Below, piece by piece: positions 7,860-16,816 of a stretch of DNA of 64,000 bases. Position 1 is the stretch's first letter. The number at the start of each line of letters is the position of its first letter. The notes below the pieces were generated by a model, which did no database searches, was not told where the DNA came from, and was given only the letters and a program-made list of their open reading frames with translations. The position numbers and the translations under genes are program-made. The stretch is from Cellulomonas sp. URHD0024 (GTDB lineage: Bacteria > Actinomycetota > Actinomycetes > Actinomycetales > Cellulomonadaceae), in assembly GCF_000426185.1 (NCBI RefSeq), contig NZ_KE384505.1:667985-731984 (forward strand), written 5' to 3'.

Positions 7860-8012
7860 GGGACGGCGGCCCCAGGGGCCCCGAGCGCGGCTACCGTGCC
7901 TCCGTGTCGTCGGAGCGCGTCGCACGACGCGCGCAGGTCGGCCCCGGGACGTATTCTGGATGTCGTCGTCACGACGCGGCGCGTTCCACTCCACGAGGAG
8001 GGACTCGCCAGC

Positions 8013-9116
8013 GTGCGGATCGGAATCGTCGCTCCACCATGGGTCCCGGTGCCGCCCCCCGCCTACGGCGGGACGGAGGCCGTGATCGACCGGCTCGCGA
8101 GGGGACTCGTCGCGGCGGGGCACGAGGTCGTCCTGGCCGCTGCGGCCAACAGCACATGCCCCGTGCCGCGCGTCCCGGGCACCGTGTCCGCACCGGAAGA
8201 CCGTCCCGCGACGGGCGATGCGGCCACCGAACTCGGGCACGTGGTCCTCAGCTACGCCGCCCTGAGCGACATGGACGTGATCCACGACCACACGCTCGCG
8301 GGGCCGTTGCTGGGCCGGCCGCCCGGTCGCCCACCGGTGGTGACGACGAACCACGGGCCGTTCGACGAGGCGCTGACACCGCTCTACCGAGCCATGCGAG
8401 GAGTGGCGATCGTCGCGATCTCGCACCACCAGGCCTCGACGGCACGCGGCGTCCCCATCGCCGCCGTCATCCATCACGGCCTGGACGTCGAGGAGGTCCC
8501 GGTCGGTGCCGGCGACGGCGGGTACGTGAGCTTCGTGGGCCGGATGTGCCCCGAGAAGGGCGCGCGTGAGGCGGCGCTGATCGCCCGGGAGGCGGGGATG
8601 CCCTTGAAGATGGCGGCCAAGCTGCGTGAGCCGCTGGAGCGCCAGTACTTCGAGCAGGAGGTCAAGCCGTTGCTGTCCCGGGACATCGAGTACCTGGGCG
8701 AGCTGGGCGAGAAGGAGAAGCTCGCGCTCGTCGGAGGCTCGGTGGCGCTCCTCGACCCCATGCAGTGGCCCGAGCCGTTCGGCCTCGTGATGATCGAGGC
8801 GCTGGCCTGCGGTACGCCGGTCATCGCGACTCCGGCCGGCGCCGCGCCGGAGATCGTGGACGACGGGGTGACCGGGTACCTGCGCCAGAGCAGTGCCGAG
8901 CTGGTCGCCGCGCTGAGCGCGGCCGGATCGCTCGACCGCTCGGGGTGCCGTTCGGCCGTCGAGCGCTTCTCGACGAAGCGGATGGTGCAGGCGCACGTCG
9001 AGCTGTACACCAAGGTGGTCGCCGCGCACGCGTCCGAGCCGGCGACGCTCGCGCCGTGGCCGGCGCCCGCACCCGCCAGGACCGCCGACCTCGTCGAACC
9101 CGTGGTCGCGCCGTGA
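8013..9116 (+). CDS. GT4-type glycosyltransferase
   Basis: 367 residues with a two-domain GT-B layout. The N-terminus has VPPPAYGGTEAVIDRLARGL, which binds acceptor or donor phosphate in this family. The C-terminal domain has FVGRMCPEKG and the donor-nucleotide signature EPFGLVMIEALACGTPVIA. I chose the GTG at 8013 because GGAGGG lies 10 bases upstream and the next residues (RIGIVAPPW) begin the first strand. Its stop overlaps the GTG of the debranching-type enzyme, so the two probably act together, perhaps on an alpha-glucan or trehalose-like sugar (inference). The acceptor cannot be read from sequence. Confidence 0.88.
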   Translation: MRIGIVAPPWVPVPPPAYGGTEAVIDRLARGLVAAGHEVVLAAAANSTCPVPRVPGTVSAPEDRPATGDAATELGHVVLSYAALSDMDVIHDHTLAGPLLGRPPGRPPVVTTNHGPFDEALTPLYRAMRGVAIVAISHHQASTARGVPIAAVIHHGLDVEEVPVGAGDGGYVSFVGRMCPEKGAREAALIAREAGMPLKMAAKLREPLERQYFEQEVKPLLSRDIEYLGELGEKEKLALVGGSVALLDPMQWPEPFGLVMIEALACGTPVIATPAGAAPEIVDDGVTGYLRQSSAELVAALSAAGSLDRSGCRSAVERFSTKRMVQAHVELYTKVVAAHASEPATLAPWPAPAPARTADLVEPVVAP

Positions 9117-11254
9117 CCGCGGCGGCCGACACGACGCCGAACTCGGTCGGGGGACCCGGAGCGATCACCCTCTTCGAGGGCTCGTCGTTCTGCCTGTCCG
9201 GGATCGACGGCGACATCCATCCGCACAAGGCCCACGGGGTCTTCTTCGAGGACACACGCATCATCTCGGGCTGGCGTGTGCTGGTCGACGACCGACCACT
9301 CGAGGCGCTCGCGGCGATGACGCCTGAACCGTTCCGGGCGGTCTTCGTCGGCCGCAGCCCGCGGAACGGGCTCGACGACACCGAGCTGCTGGTCGAGCGG
9401 CAACGCCGCGTCGCGACCGGCCTGCGCGAGGACATCGTGGTCCACAACTACGGTCGCGCGCCGGTGACGTGCGAGCTGACGGTGCGCATCGCCGCGGACT
9501 TCGCGGACCTCTTCGAGGTCAAGGACGGTCGGATTCGGCGGGTCTGGGGCCACAGCGCCCACGTCGAGGACCACGAGCTGGTGCTGCAGGCCGAGTGGCA
9601 CGGTCGACGCCGCGGCGTGGTCATCAGCTCCGACGGCGGGACGCCCGACGCGGGCGGCATCACCTTCCGCGCGACGGTGCCACCGCACGGGTCGTGGTCC
9701 GGCAACGTCATCGCCCACCCCGTCGTCGACGGTGTGCGCGCCGCCAGCAGCTTTCCCATGGGGGAGCCGCTCGACGAGTCGGTGCCCTCGCGGCGGTTCC
9801 GGGCCTGGCGCGACCAGAGCCCTGTCGTGAGCGTCGAGGACGCGTCGTTGCAGCGGATCCTGGAGCGCAGCCAGACGGATCTCGGAGCGCTGCGGCTCGT
9901 CGACCCGGTGCACCCTGAGCGCACGGCGGTCGCGGCGGGCGCGCCCTGGTTCATGGCGCTCTTCGGCCGTGACTCCTTGCTCTCGTCGTTCATGGCCCTG
10001 CCGGTCGACCAGTCGCTCGCCGTGGGGACCCTGCAGACGTTGGCCCACTACCAGGGGACGAAGGTCGACCCGGCGACCGAGGAGCAGCCGGGCAGGATCC
10101 TGCACGAGGTCCGGCTGGGGGTCGACACCGGCCTCGCGCTGGGCGGGGGCGGCGTGTACTACGGCACGGCGGACGCGACGCCGCTCTTCGTGTTCCTCGT
10201 CGGCGAGCTCTGCCGGTGGGGCGTCGCGCTCGACCAGCTGGATGCCCTGGTCCCCAGCGTCGACCGTGCGCTGGAGTGGATCACGGAGTACGGGGACCGA
10301 GACTCGGACGGCTTCGTCGAGTACGAGCGGCTGCACGACGGGGGGCTGACGAACCAGGGCTGGAAGGACTCGTGGGACGGGGTCTCGTTCGCCGACGGCA
10401 CCCTGGCCGAGGCGCCGATCGCGCTCTGCGAGGTTCAGGGATACGTCTATGCCGCCTACGTGGCTCGCGCACTCCTTGCCGACCACCAGGGCGACGCCGA
10501 GCTCGCGCGGGAGTGGCGCCGCCGCGCCGCCGAGCTCAAGACGGAGTTCAACCGCGCGTTCTGGATGCCGGAGCGCGGCCAGTTCGCGCTCGCGCTGGAC
10601 GGGCGAAAGCGGCAGGTGGACGCGGTCGCCTCCAACATCGGGCACTGCCTGTGGACCGGGATCGTCGACGACGACAAGGCCCGAGCCGTCGCCAACCACC
10701 TGCTCTCGCCCGAGATGTTCACCGGCTGGGGCGTCCGCACGCTGGCGTCAGACATGGGCGCCTACAACCCGGCGAGCTACCACAACGGGTCCGTCTGGCC
10801 GCACGACAACGCCCTGATCGCGGCCGGGCTCATGCGGTACGGGTTCGTCGAGCACGCGCAGCGCATCGCCGTCGGGTTGCTGGAGGCGGCCGACCGCTTC
10901 GGTGGGCGGCTGCCCGAACTCTTCTGCGGGTTCGACCGCGACCAGTACCCGGGTGGACCGGTGCCCTACCCGACCTCCTGCTCGCCGCAGGCCTGGGCGA
11001 CGACGACGCCGTTCCTACTGCTGCGGACGCTCCTGCGATACGACCCGTGTCTGCCCCACGGCGCGGTCTGGCTGGCGCCCGCCCTGCCCGAGGGCTTCGG
11101 CCGTGTCCGCGCCCACCATGTCCCCCTCGGTGGCGCGCGGGTGCGTGTCGACATCGACTCCAACGACGACGCCGAGATCGCGGACCTGCCACCAGCGGTG
11201 ACGGTGCACCAGGAGCCGCGCCCGCTGCGCCACGATCTCGAACCGAGCGCTTGA
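9113..11254 (+). CDS. Glycogen debranching enzyme-like protein (amylo-alpha-1,6-glucosidase family)
   Basis: 713 residues. An N-terminal beta-sandwich (about 15-220, with FEGSSFCLSGIDGDI and FFEDTRIISGW) of the debranching N-terminal type is followed by an (alpha/alpha)6 catalytic barrel. The barrel has WFMALFGRDSLLSS near the start, NQGWKDSWDG in the middle, and SYHNGSVWPHDNALIAAG later. Acidic residues in these loops are the likely catalytic carboxylates. I chose the GTG at 9113, overlapping the preceding stop (GTGA). The family removes or transfers alpha-1,6-linked glucosyl branches, but many actinobacterial members of this subfamily have not been assayed. Confidence 0.85.
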   Translation: MTAAADTTPNSVGGPGAITLFEGSSFCLSGIDGDIHPHKAHGVFFEDTRIISGWRVLVDDRPLEALAAMTPEPFRAVFVGRSPRNGLDDTELLVERQRRVATGLREDIVVHNYGRAPVTCELTVRIAADFADLFEVKDGRIRRVWGHSAHVEDHELVLQAEWHGRRRGVVISSDGGTPDAGGITFRATVPPHGSWSGNVIAHPVVDGVRAASSFPMGEPLDESVPSRRFRAWRDQSPVVSVEDASLQRILERSQTDLGALRLVDPVHPERTAVAAGAPWFMALFGRDSLLSSFMALPVDQSLAVGTLQTLAHYQGTKVDPATEEQPGRILHEVRLGVDTGLALGGGGVYYGTADATPLFVFLVGELCRWGVALDQLDALVPSVDRALEWITEYGDRDSDGFVEYERLHDGGLTNQGWKDSWDGVSFADGTLAEAPIALCEVQGYVYAAYVARALLADHQGDAELAREWRRRAAELKTEFNRAFWMPERGQFALALDGRKRQVDAVASNIGHCLWTGIVDDDKARAVANHLLSPEMFTGWGVRTLASDMGAYNPASYHNGSVWPHDNALIAAGLMRYGFVEHAQRIAVGLLEAADRFGGRLPELFCGFDRDQYPGGPVPYPTSCSPQAWATTTPFLLLRTLLRYDPCLPHGAVWLAPALPEGFGRVRAHHVPLGGARVRVDIDSNDDAEIADLPPAVTVHQEPRPLRHDLEPSA

Positions 11255-11316
11255 CACCACTCTGGTCGAATCTGACACCACTATCCCTTGACGTGACACC
11301 ACGGTGGTGTCAGTGT
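11252..11316 (+). promoter_or_regulatory. Phased operator and promoter of the RHH-ABC operon
   Basis: The 9-mer TGACACCAC occurs at 11252, 11273 and 11294, exactly 21 bp apart. The last copy forms a perfect 19-bp palindrome, TGACACCACGGTGGTGTCA (11294-11312). A predicted promoter, TTGACG (11288-11293), 17-bp spacer, CAGTGT (11311-11316), has this palindrome across its spacer. Transcription would begin at about 11323, at the ATG at 11324. The first copy overlaps the stop of the debranching gene. Confidence 0.7.
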
Positions 11317-11323
11317 GGTGCAC

Positions 11324-11806
11324 ATGGACCTGGGACAGCACATCACCGACCTGCAGCGCCAGCTCGTCGAGGCCGCGGAGAACGGCACCGAGGAGACCCG
11401 CGTCGTCGCCGAACGGCTCGCCGCCGGTCTGGACGCCGCGACCCGTCTGGTGATGCTCGACGTCCTGTCGGCCGCACTCAGCGAGATCACGCGTGACCTC
11501 GCACCGGGTTCGGTCGAGCTGCGGCTGCGCGGCCGCGAGGTCGAGTTCGTCGTCGCGCAGGCGACCACGGAGGCGGAGGGCGACGAGCTCCAGAGCGTCG
11601 ACCTCGACGACGTCAGCACCTCGCGCACCACGCTCCGCCTGCCCGACGCCCTGAAGGCCAAGGTCGACGAGGCAGCAGCGGCCGACGGCCTGTCGGTCAA
11701 CACATGGCTGGTCCGTGCGGTCGCCGCCGCCCTCCAGCCGAAGCAACGACGATCGACGCAGCGCACGCTGCGCACCGGCGACAACTTCGCCGGCTGGGCC
11801 CGCTAA
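11324..11806 (+). CDS. Ribbon-helix-helix (HicB/Arc-like) regulator
   Basis: 160 residues. An N-terminal helical domain (about 1-60) and a short beta segment (SVELRLRGREVEFVV) precede a C-terminal ribbon-helix-helix motif (TTLRLPDALKAKVDEAAA, GLSVNTWLVRAVAAAL). RHH proteins dimerise and bind tandem operator repeats spaced by about two helical turns in some families, which matches the upstream 21-bp array. I chose the ATG at 11324 because the promoter predicts a leaderless start there; GTG at 11315 or 11318 are alternatives. No toxin gene is adjacent, so it is more likely a repressor of the DUF4097/ABC operon than an antitoxin. Confidence 0.8.
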   Translation: MDLGQHITDLQRQLVEAAENGTEETRVVAERLAAGLDAATRLVMLDVLSAALSEITRDLAPGSVELRLRGREVEFVVAQATTEAEGDELQSVDLDDVSTSRTTLRLPDALKAKVDEAAAADGLSVNTWLVRAVAAALQPKQRRSTQRTLRTGDNFAGWAR

Positions 11807-11884
11807 GACCCGCCCATAGCTCACCTTCCACAGCCCCTCGCACCCGTGGGGTCGACCCGGCACACCCAAAAACAGGAGCTCGTC

Positions 11885-12730
11885 ATGCCCACGTACGCCA
11901 CCACCACCCCGATCGACCTCGCGGTCAACCTGCAGGTCGGAGAGATCGAGGTCGTCGCCAGCGACCGCGCCGACACGGTCGTCACCGTCTCGCCCACCAA
12001 CCCGGCCAAGGCCGTGGACCGCAAGGGTGCCGACGAGACCAAGGTCGACTTCGACGGCCAGCGGGTCACCGTGAAGGGTCCCCGGCCGCGGGTCAGCTGG
12101 ATCGGCCCGACCGAGTCGGTGGACCTCAAGATCGAGCTGCCCACGGGCTCGCGGTTCACCGCCGAGATCGCGGTGGGCGCCGTGCGCACCGCCGGGCGGC
12201 TCGGTGCCACCCGCGTGAAGAGCTCGATGGGCTCCGTGGACGTCGACGCGTCCGAGGACCTGTGGCTGCGCGCCGGGCACGGCACCGTCACGGTCGGCAC
12301 GGCCGACGGCGGCGCCGAGGTCACGGCCGACCACGGCCAGATCCGGATCGGCACGGTCACCGGCGACGCGGTCCTCAAGGCGTCGCACGGCAGCATCCAG
12401 ATCGGCGAGTCCGGCGGTGACGTCGACGCCAGGCTCGCGTACGGCGACCTCGAGATCACCCGGGCGCACGGTTCGGTCGCGACGAAGACCTCGTACGGCA
12501 GCATCCGGCTGCACGAGGTGTCGAGCGGCTCCATCGCGGTCGAGAGCGGCTTCGGCCAGGTCGACATCGGCGTCCGGGACGGCGTGCCCGCGTGGCTCGA
12601 CCTGTCCTCGAAGAGCGGGCACGTCCGCAACCAGCTGGACGACAACCGCGCCCCGAGCGACTCGGAGCAGTCCGTCGCCGTCCGCGCACGCACCCAGGCC
12701 GGTTCGATCACCATCCAGCGCGCGCGCTGA
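11885..12730 (+). CDS. DUF4097 family beta-strand-repeat protein
   Basis: 281 residues built of short repeated beta-strands with Gly/Asp turns (VDVDASEDLWLRAGHGTVTVG, then similar units at about 20-residue spacing), suggesting a beta-helix. No signal peptide or membrane segment is visible, so it is probably cytoplasmic. I chose the ATG at 11885, preceded by CAGGAG. Its place between an RHH regulator and an ABC exporter suggests a shared response, but no biochemical role is known to me for this family. Confidence 0.85.
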   Translation: MPTYATTTPIDLAVNLQVGEIEVVASDRADTVVTVSPTNPAKAVDRKGADETKVDFDGQRVTVKGPRPRVSWIGPTESVDLKIELPTGSRFTAEIAVGAVRTAGRLGATRVKSSMGSVDVDASEDLWLRAGHGTVTVGTADGGAEVTADHGQIRIGTVTGDAVLKASHGSIQIGESGGDVDARLAYGDLEITRAHGSVATKTSYGSIRLHEVSSGSIAVESGFGQVDIGVRDGVPAWLDLSSKSGHVRNQLDDNRAPSDSEQSVAVRARTQAGSITIQRAR

Positions 12731-12751
12731 CCACCCAGGAAGGACGCACCC

Positions 12752-13531
12752 ATGACCACGACCGCACCTGCGATCCAGGTGACCAGCATCGAGAAGTCCT
12801 ACGGCGACCTGCACGTCCTGCGCGGCGTGGACTTCGAGGTCACGACCGGCAGCATCTTCGCCCTGCTCGGCTCGAACGGAGCCGGGAAGACCACGATGGT
12901 GAAGATCCTGTCCACGCTCCTGCGCTCCGAGGCCGGCTCGGCCAGCGTGAACGGCTTCGACGTCGCTGCCGACCCGGTCCGAGTTCGGGAGTCCATTAGC
13001 CTGACCGGCCAGTTCGCGGCGGTCGACGAGATTCTCTCCGGTCGCGAGAACCTCGTCCTCGTCGCCAAGCTGCGCCACCTCGACGACCCCCGCGGGATCG
13101 CCGACGACCTGCTGGAACGCTTCCACCTCGTCGAGGCGGGCTCGCGACGGGTCTCGACCTACTCGGGAGGCATGCGCCGCCGCCTGGACATCGCGATGAG
13201 CCTCGTCGGGCAGCCGAAGGTGCTCTTCCTCGACGAGCCGACCACCGGCCTCGACCCGGAGGCGCGCAACGACGTGTGGCGCGTCATCCAGGAGCTCGCC
13301 ACGAGCGGGACGACCGTCCTGCTCACCACGCAGTACCTCGACGAGGCCGAGCAGCTCGCGGACCGGATCGCCATCCTGCACGAGGGCCGGATCATCGCGA
13401 ACGGCACCCTGGCCGAGCTCAAGACGCTCCTGCCGCCGGCGAAGGTCGAGTACGTCGAGAAGCAGCCCACGCTCGAGGAGATCTTCCTCGCCCTCGTCGG
13501 CACCAAGGACGTCAAGGAGGTCCAGTCATGA
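12752..13531 (+). CDS. ABC exporter ATP-binding protein (daunorubicin-resistance type)
   Basis: 259 residues with Walker A LLGSNGAGKTT, signature YSGGMRRRLD, and Walker B KVLFLDEPTTGLDPE. The short C-terminal extension ending EIFLALVG is typical of DrrA-like exporters. It has a good ribosome site (AGGAAGG) and its stop overlaps the permease start (ATGA). The substrate is unknown; the family exports drugs, lipids or other hydrophobic compounds. Confidence 0.93.
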   Translation: MTTTAPAIQVTSIEKSYGDLHVLRGVDFEVTTGSIFALLGSNGAGKTTMVKILSTLLRSEAGSASVNGFDVAADPVRVRESISLTGQFAAVDEILSGRENLVLVAKLRHLDDPRGIADDLLERFHLVEAGSRRVSTYSGGMRRRLDIAMSLVGQPKVLFLDEPTTGLDPEARNDVWRVIQELATSGTTVLLTTQYLDEAEQLADRIAILHEGRIIANGTLAELKTLLPPAKVEYVEKQPTLEEIFLALVGTKDVKEVQS

Positions 13532-14292
13532 GCACCACCCACTTCTTCGGGGACACCGCCGACCTGACCGGCCGCTCCCTGCGGCACATCACGCGCAGCG
13601 TCGACACGATCATCACCACGGCGGTCACGCCGATCGCGATCATGGTGCTCTTCGTCTACGTGTTCGGCGGGGCCATCGACACCGGCACCGAGAACTACGT
13701 CGACTACCTGCTGCCGGGGATCCTGCTCATCGCGATCGCGTCGGGCATCGCCTACACGGCCGTCCGGCTGTTCACGGACCTCTCCAGCGGGATCTTCGAG
13801 CGGTTCCACTCCATGCCGATCGCCCGGTCGTCCGTGCTGTGGGCCCACGTCCTGACGTCGCTGGCCTCCAACGCCATCACCGTCGTCATCATCGTGCTGG
13901 TCGGCCTCGTCATGGGCTTCCGCACCTCGGCCGGGGTGCTCGCGTGGCTCGCCGTCGCCGGGATCCTCGCCCTGTTCACGCTGGCGCTCACGTGGGTCGC
14001 CGTCATCGCCGGCCTGTCGGCGAAGTCGGTGGACGGGGCCGCGGGGTTCTCCTACCCCCTGATCTTCCTGCCGTTCATCAGCTCGGCGTTCGTCCCGACC
14101 GAGACGATGCCCGCTCCCGTGCGGGCGTTCGCCGAGAACCAGCCGGTCACCTCGATCGTCGACGCCATCCAGAGCCTGTTCGCCGGGCAGCCCGTCGGCA
14201 GCGACATCTGGGTAGCCCTCGCCTGGTGCGTCGGCATCCTCGTCGTCGCGTACTGGTTCGCCATGCGGGTCTACCGGCGCAAGCTCAGCTGA
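13528..14292 (+). CDS. ABC-2 type permease (DrrB-like)
   Basis: 254 residues with about six membrane segments, including an early ITTAVTPIAIMVLFVYVFGG and ITVVIIVLVGLVMGF. The loop FLPFISSAFVPTETMP near residue 180 is characteristic of DrrB-type permeases. It pairs with the ATPase encoded immediately upstream, and a strong hairpin at 14306 follows. Confidence 0.92.
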   Translation: MSTTHFFGDTADLTGRSLRHITRSVDTIITTAVTPIAIMVLFVYVFGGAIDTGTENYVDYLLPGILLIAIASGIAYTAVRLFTDLSSGIFERFHSMPIARSSVLWAHVLTSLASNAITVVIIVLVGLVMGFRTSAGVLAWLAVAGILALFTLALTWVAVIAGLSAKSVDGAAGFSYPLIFLPFISSAFVPTETMPAPVRAFAENQPVTSIVDAIQSLFAGQPVGSDIWVALAWCVGILVVAYWFAMRVYRRKLS

Positions 14293-14305
14293 GGGGAAAC
14301 GCACC

Positions 14306-14335
14306 AGCCGGTCGGGAGCGCGCTCCCGACCGGCT
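14306..14335. terminator. Bidirectional terminator-like hairpin
   Basis: A perfect 15-bp inverted repeat starting AGCCGGTCGGGAGCG and continuing directly into its complement, between convergent genes ending at 14292 and 14353. There is no T-tract, as is usual in high-GC actinobacteria, so it may act as a hairpin terminator for both sides. Confidence 0.7.
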
Positions 14336-14352
14336 GCTGTGCTGCTGCGTCC

Positions 14353-16686
14353 TCAGCCGGACGTGTAGTTCGCGAGCTGGGAGTCGACGACCCAGTTGGT
14401 GCCGGCCTTGTGGTCGGCGTCCATCTGGGCGTCGGTGAGGGACAGCCAGGTGCTGCCGCCCGACGTTTCGTTCCAGGTCACGTCAAGGTTCAGCCAGACG
14501 CCGTCCACCTCGGCTCGGCTCCATGCGTGGCCCAGGCCGTTGTAGCGGGCGACGCCCCTCACGACGACCGCCTTGATCCCTGCCTCGAAGGCCACGGTCT
14601 TGAACGCGCTCGCATACGACGCGCAGACCCCGGTGCCGTCCACGAGGACACCTTGAGGGCCGAACGCCCTCTCGAAGCCGTCCGCCTGCCCGTTGCTCAC
14701 CAACCAGTGGCGGTACGCGTCGTAGTCGTAGGTCGTGTGGGCGACGAGCCAGTCGTTGATGGCCCGGACCTGATCCTTCTGCGACAGCCCCGGACCGATG
14801 CTCGCCGCGGCCTCCTTCGCCCTGTCGTGAAGTGCTGCCTGGTCGGCGTGGTAGGTCGCCTTGTCGGTGAAGCCCTCAGGCTGTCCGACGAGGACCCGGA
14901 TCTCCTGGTTGTAGGACACCCCCCACGGACCCAGGAGGTACGGGTTCTGCGCCGTGACCTCGCCGAGCACGTCGTCGATGTCGAGGCCCGCGTTGCTGAT
15001 CCGGCTGTCGGGTTCGAAGTAGTCCGCCAGCGAGATCTTGAAGTTCCCCGCGACGAAGTTCGCCGCGATGAAGGTGCTGAGGTCGGTCGTCCCGAAGACG
15101 GGGTACGGGACCTCGGGGGCGGCGCTCGAGGCCTTCTCGCCGGCGAGGGTGTCGGCCGTGATGTACGTGTAGGCGCTTCGCCCGCCGGTGTTGGCCTGCA
15201 GGCTCAGCGAACGCGCATTGGTCGCGGCGAGGCTCGCCTTGGCCGAGTCGAGGCTCTCGGCGGTGAACTCCACCCGCTGCTTCACCTTCGAGCCCAGCAC
15301 CGTGTAGGTGGTCTCGTAGGTCCTGCCCAGCTTGTCCACCTCGTCGACGGCGTACTCCACGCTGGCCGTCGTGGTCGACCCGTCCGCCATGGTGACCGGG
15401 ACCTGGTCGGGGAGCGCGCCGACGTCGCTGCCGCGCCCTGCCATCACCTCGGCGAGCGCGAACTCGGCGACCTTCCGCGGGAAGCCGGCGCTGATGTCCT
15501 GCTGGTTGATCAGTGCCACCGAGCTGGCGGCTCCGTCGGCGTCGAGGGCAACGACACCGAAGAGCGCGGGTTGCTCGAGGAACGGCCCGAAGGCAGCCCT
15601 GGCGGGGTCGCGCGCCTCGTCCTGCGAGTTGCCTTCATAGGTGACGAACGCGACGTTGGGGTCGTCCTCCCACTCTTCGGGGATGTCCGACGCCGAGATC
15701 TCCGACTTGTCGGTGGTGGCCAGGAAGTCGACGCCCGACCACTGCAGCCCGGTGGTCGTGACCTTGACGAGCGCGTACTTGGTCGCCCCGTCGAGCGCCG
15801 TCCAGCGGAAGACACCACCGCCGCCGGGCTGCGGCTCGTAGTTCGCGACCGGTGAACCGGACCCGGCCTCGGACGTGAAGACGCTCACGACCGGTTTGGC
15901 GAGCGCCGTGCCCTTCGCGTCCTTCTTGACCGCGACGTAGTACCTGTCGAACATGCCCCACTCGTTGTTCCGGTTGATGGTGAACTCGAAGCCCTCCTCG
16001 GCCTCGGTCCCGGCGTCGTTGTGCTTGCCGATGGTCCGGAAGGTCGGCTCGACGGTGACCTTTCCCGGGTACACGAAGACGTCCGCGTCGGGTGCGGGCA
16101 CGGTGAGGGCAGCGTCCAGGTACACCTCGACGATGTCCTCCGCCGCCGTGTCGTCGTCGACCGGGAAGTCGATCTTGTAGACGAACTTCTGCTCGGGGTC
16201 GACGCCGACGTGGACCGCCGCGAATCCGCCGGTCGCGCTGGGTTGCGTCGACTCGAGCGTGATCAGGCCGAAGCCGAAGCTTCGTCCGATCTCCGGTACG
16301 AGGGGCGCCAGCACGGCGACGAAGAGGGACGCGACCGCGACGACGGCCACGCCGGCGACGCCCCACACCACCTTCTTCTTCGTCGACGACTTCTTCTTCG
16401 GTGTCGCGCCCGGTGCCGCGCCCGGTGCCGAGCCCGGTGCCGAGCCGGCGGTCCCGGGTGCGCTCGCCACCGGGCCGGTGCCGTCCCGACCGTCGGATGC
16501 CTGTGCAGGCGCAGCAGCGGCGGCCATCCCGCGCTGGATCTCCGCGACCAGCTGGTCCATGGTCCAACCGTGGGCGGCGCCGGCCTGCAGCCACGAGTCC
16601 TGCGCCGGGGCGGTCCAGCCCAGCTGCGCCGTCCATCGCCGGTACTCGTCCAGCTCGCCCTGGCTCCAGCCGTGTCCTACCGCCAT
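14353..16686 (-). CDS. Membrane-anchored transglutaminase-like protein
   Basis: 777 residues. The cytoplasmic N-terminus has a Trp-rich helical domain (about 1-55, GHGWSQGELDEYRRW and GWTMDQLVAEI), a Pro/Ala/Gly linker with SAPG/AAPG repeats, then KKKSSTKKK and one membrane helix at about 108-130. The large outer part ends in a transglutaminase/cysteine-protease-like domain with the triad Cys (GTGVCASYASAF), His (GLGHAWSRAEV) and Asp (WLNLDVTWNE). The middle 450 residues are unassigned. The catalytic residues look intact, so it may cross-link or cleave extracellular proteins (inference). It has a single-gene context and converges on the ABC operon. Confidence 0.8.
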   Translation of the reverse strand: MAVGHGWSQGELDEYRRWTAQLGWTAPAQDSWLQAGAAHGWTMDQLVAEIQRGMAAAAAPAQASDGRDGTGPVASAPGTAGSAPGSAPGAAPGATPKKKSSTKKKVVWGVAGVAVVAVASLFVAVLAPLVPEIGRSFGFGLITLESTQPSATGGFAAVHVGVDPEQKFVYKIDFPVDDDTAAEDIVEVYLDAALTVPAPDADVFVYPGKVTVEPTFRTIGKHNDAGTEAEEGFEFTINRNNEWGMFDRYYVAVKKDAKGTALAKPVVSVFTSEAGSGSPVANYEPQPGGGGVFRWTALDGATKYALVKVTTTGLQWSGVDFLATTDKSEISASDIPEEWEDDPNVAFVTYEGNSQDEARDPARAAFGPFLEQPALFGVVALDADGAASSVALINQQDISAGFPRKVAEFALAEVMAGRGSDVGALPDQVPVTMADGSTTTASVEYAVDEVDKLGRTYETTYTVLGSKVKQRVEFTAESLDSAKASLAATNARSLSLQANTGGRSAYTYITADTLAGEKASSAAPEVPYPVFGTTDLSTFIAANFVAGNFKISLADYFEPDSRISNAGLDIDDVLGEVTAQNPYLLGPWGVSYNQEIRVLVGQPEGFTDKATYHADQAALHDRAKEAAASIGPGLSQKDQVRAINDWLVAHTTYDYDAYRHWLVSNGQADGFERAFGPQGVLVDGTGVCASYASAFKTVAFEAGIKAVVVRGVARYNGLGHAWSRAEVDGVWLNLDVTWNETSGGSTWLSLTDAQMDADHKAGTNWVVDSQLANYTSG

Positions 16687-16816
16687 CAGTGCCCCCGTCT
16701 CGATTTCGTCGGCTGATTGTGCGGCACGCGGCGGGGGAGTCGACGTGTCTGCTCAGTTTTCATGCGGACGCAGCAGTGCCGGTGGCCCCCGGCACGTACG
16801 GCCCCAGCGCGGGACG

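Noticed and set aside
11324-11806. Toxin-antitoxin pair with the HicB-like RHH protein as antitoxin
   Set aside because: No HicA-like or other small toxin gene is adjacent; the neighbours are a DUF4097 protein and an ABC exporter.
14314-14327. GGGAGCGCGCTCCC resembles the CebR/CelR operator
   Set aside because: It has an extra CG pair in the centre and is the inner part of the 30-bp terminator hairpin between convergent genes.
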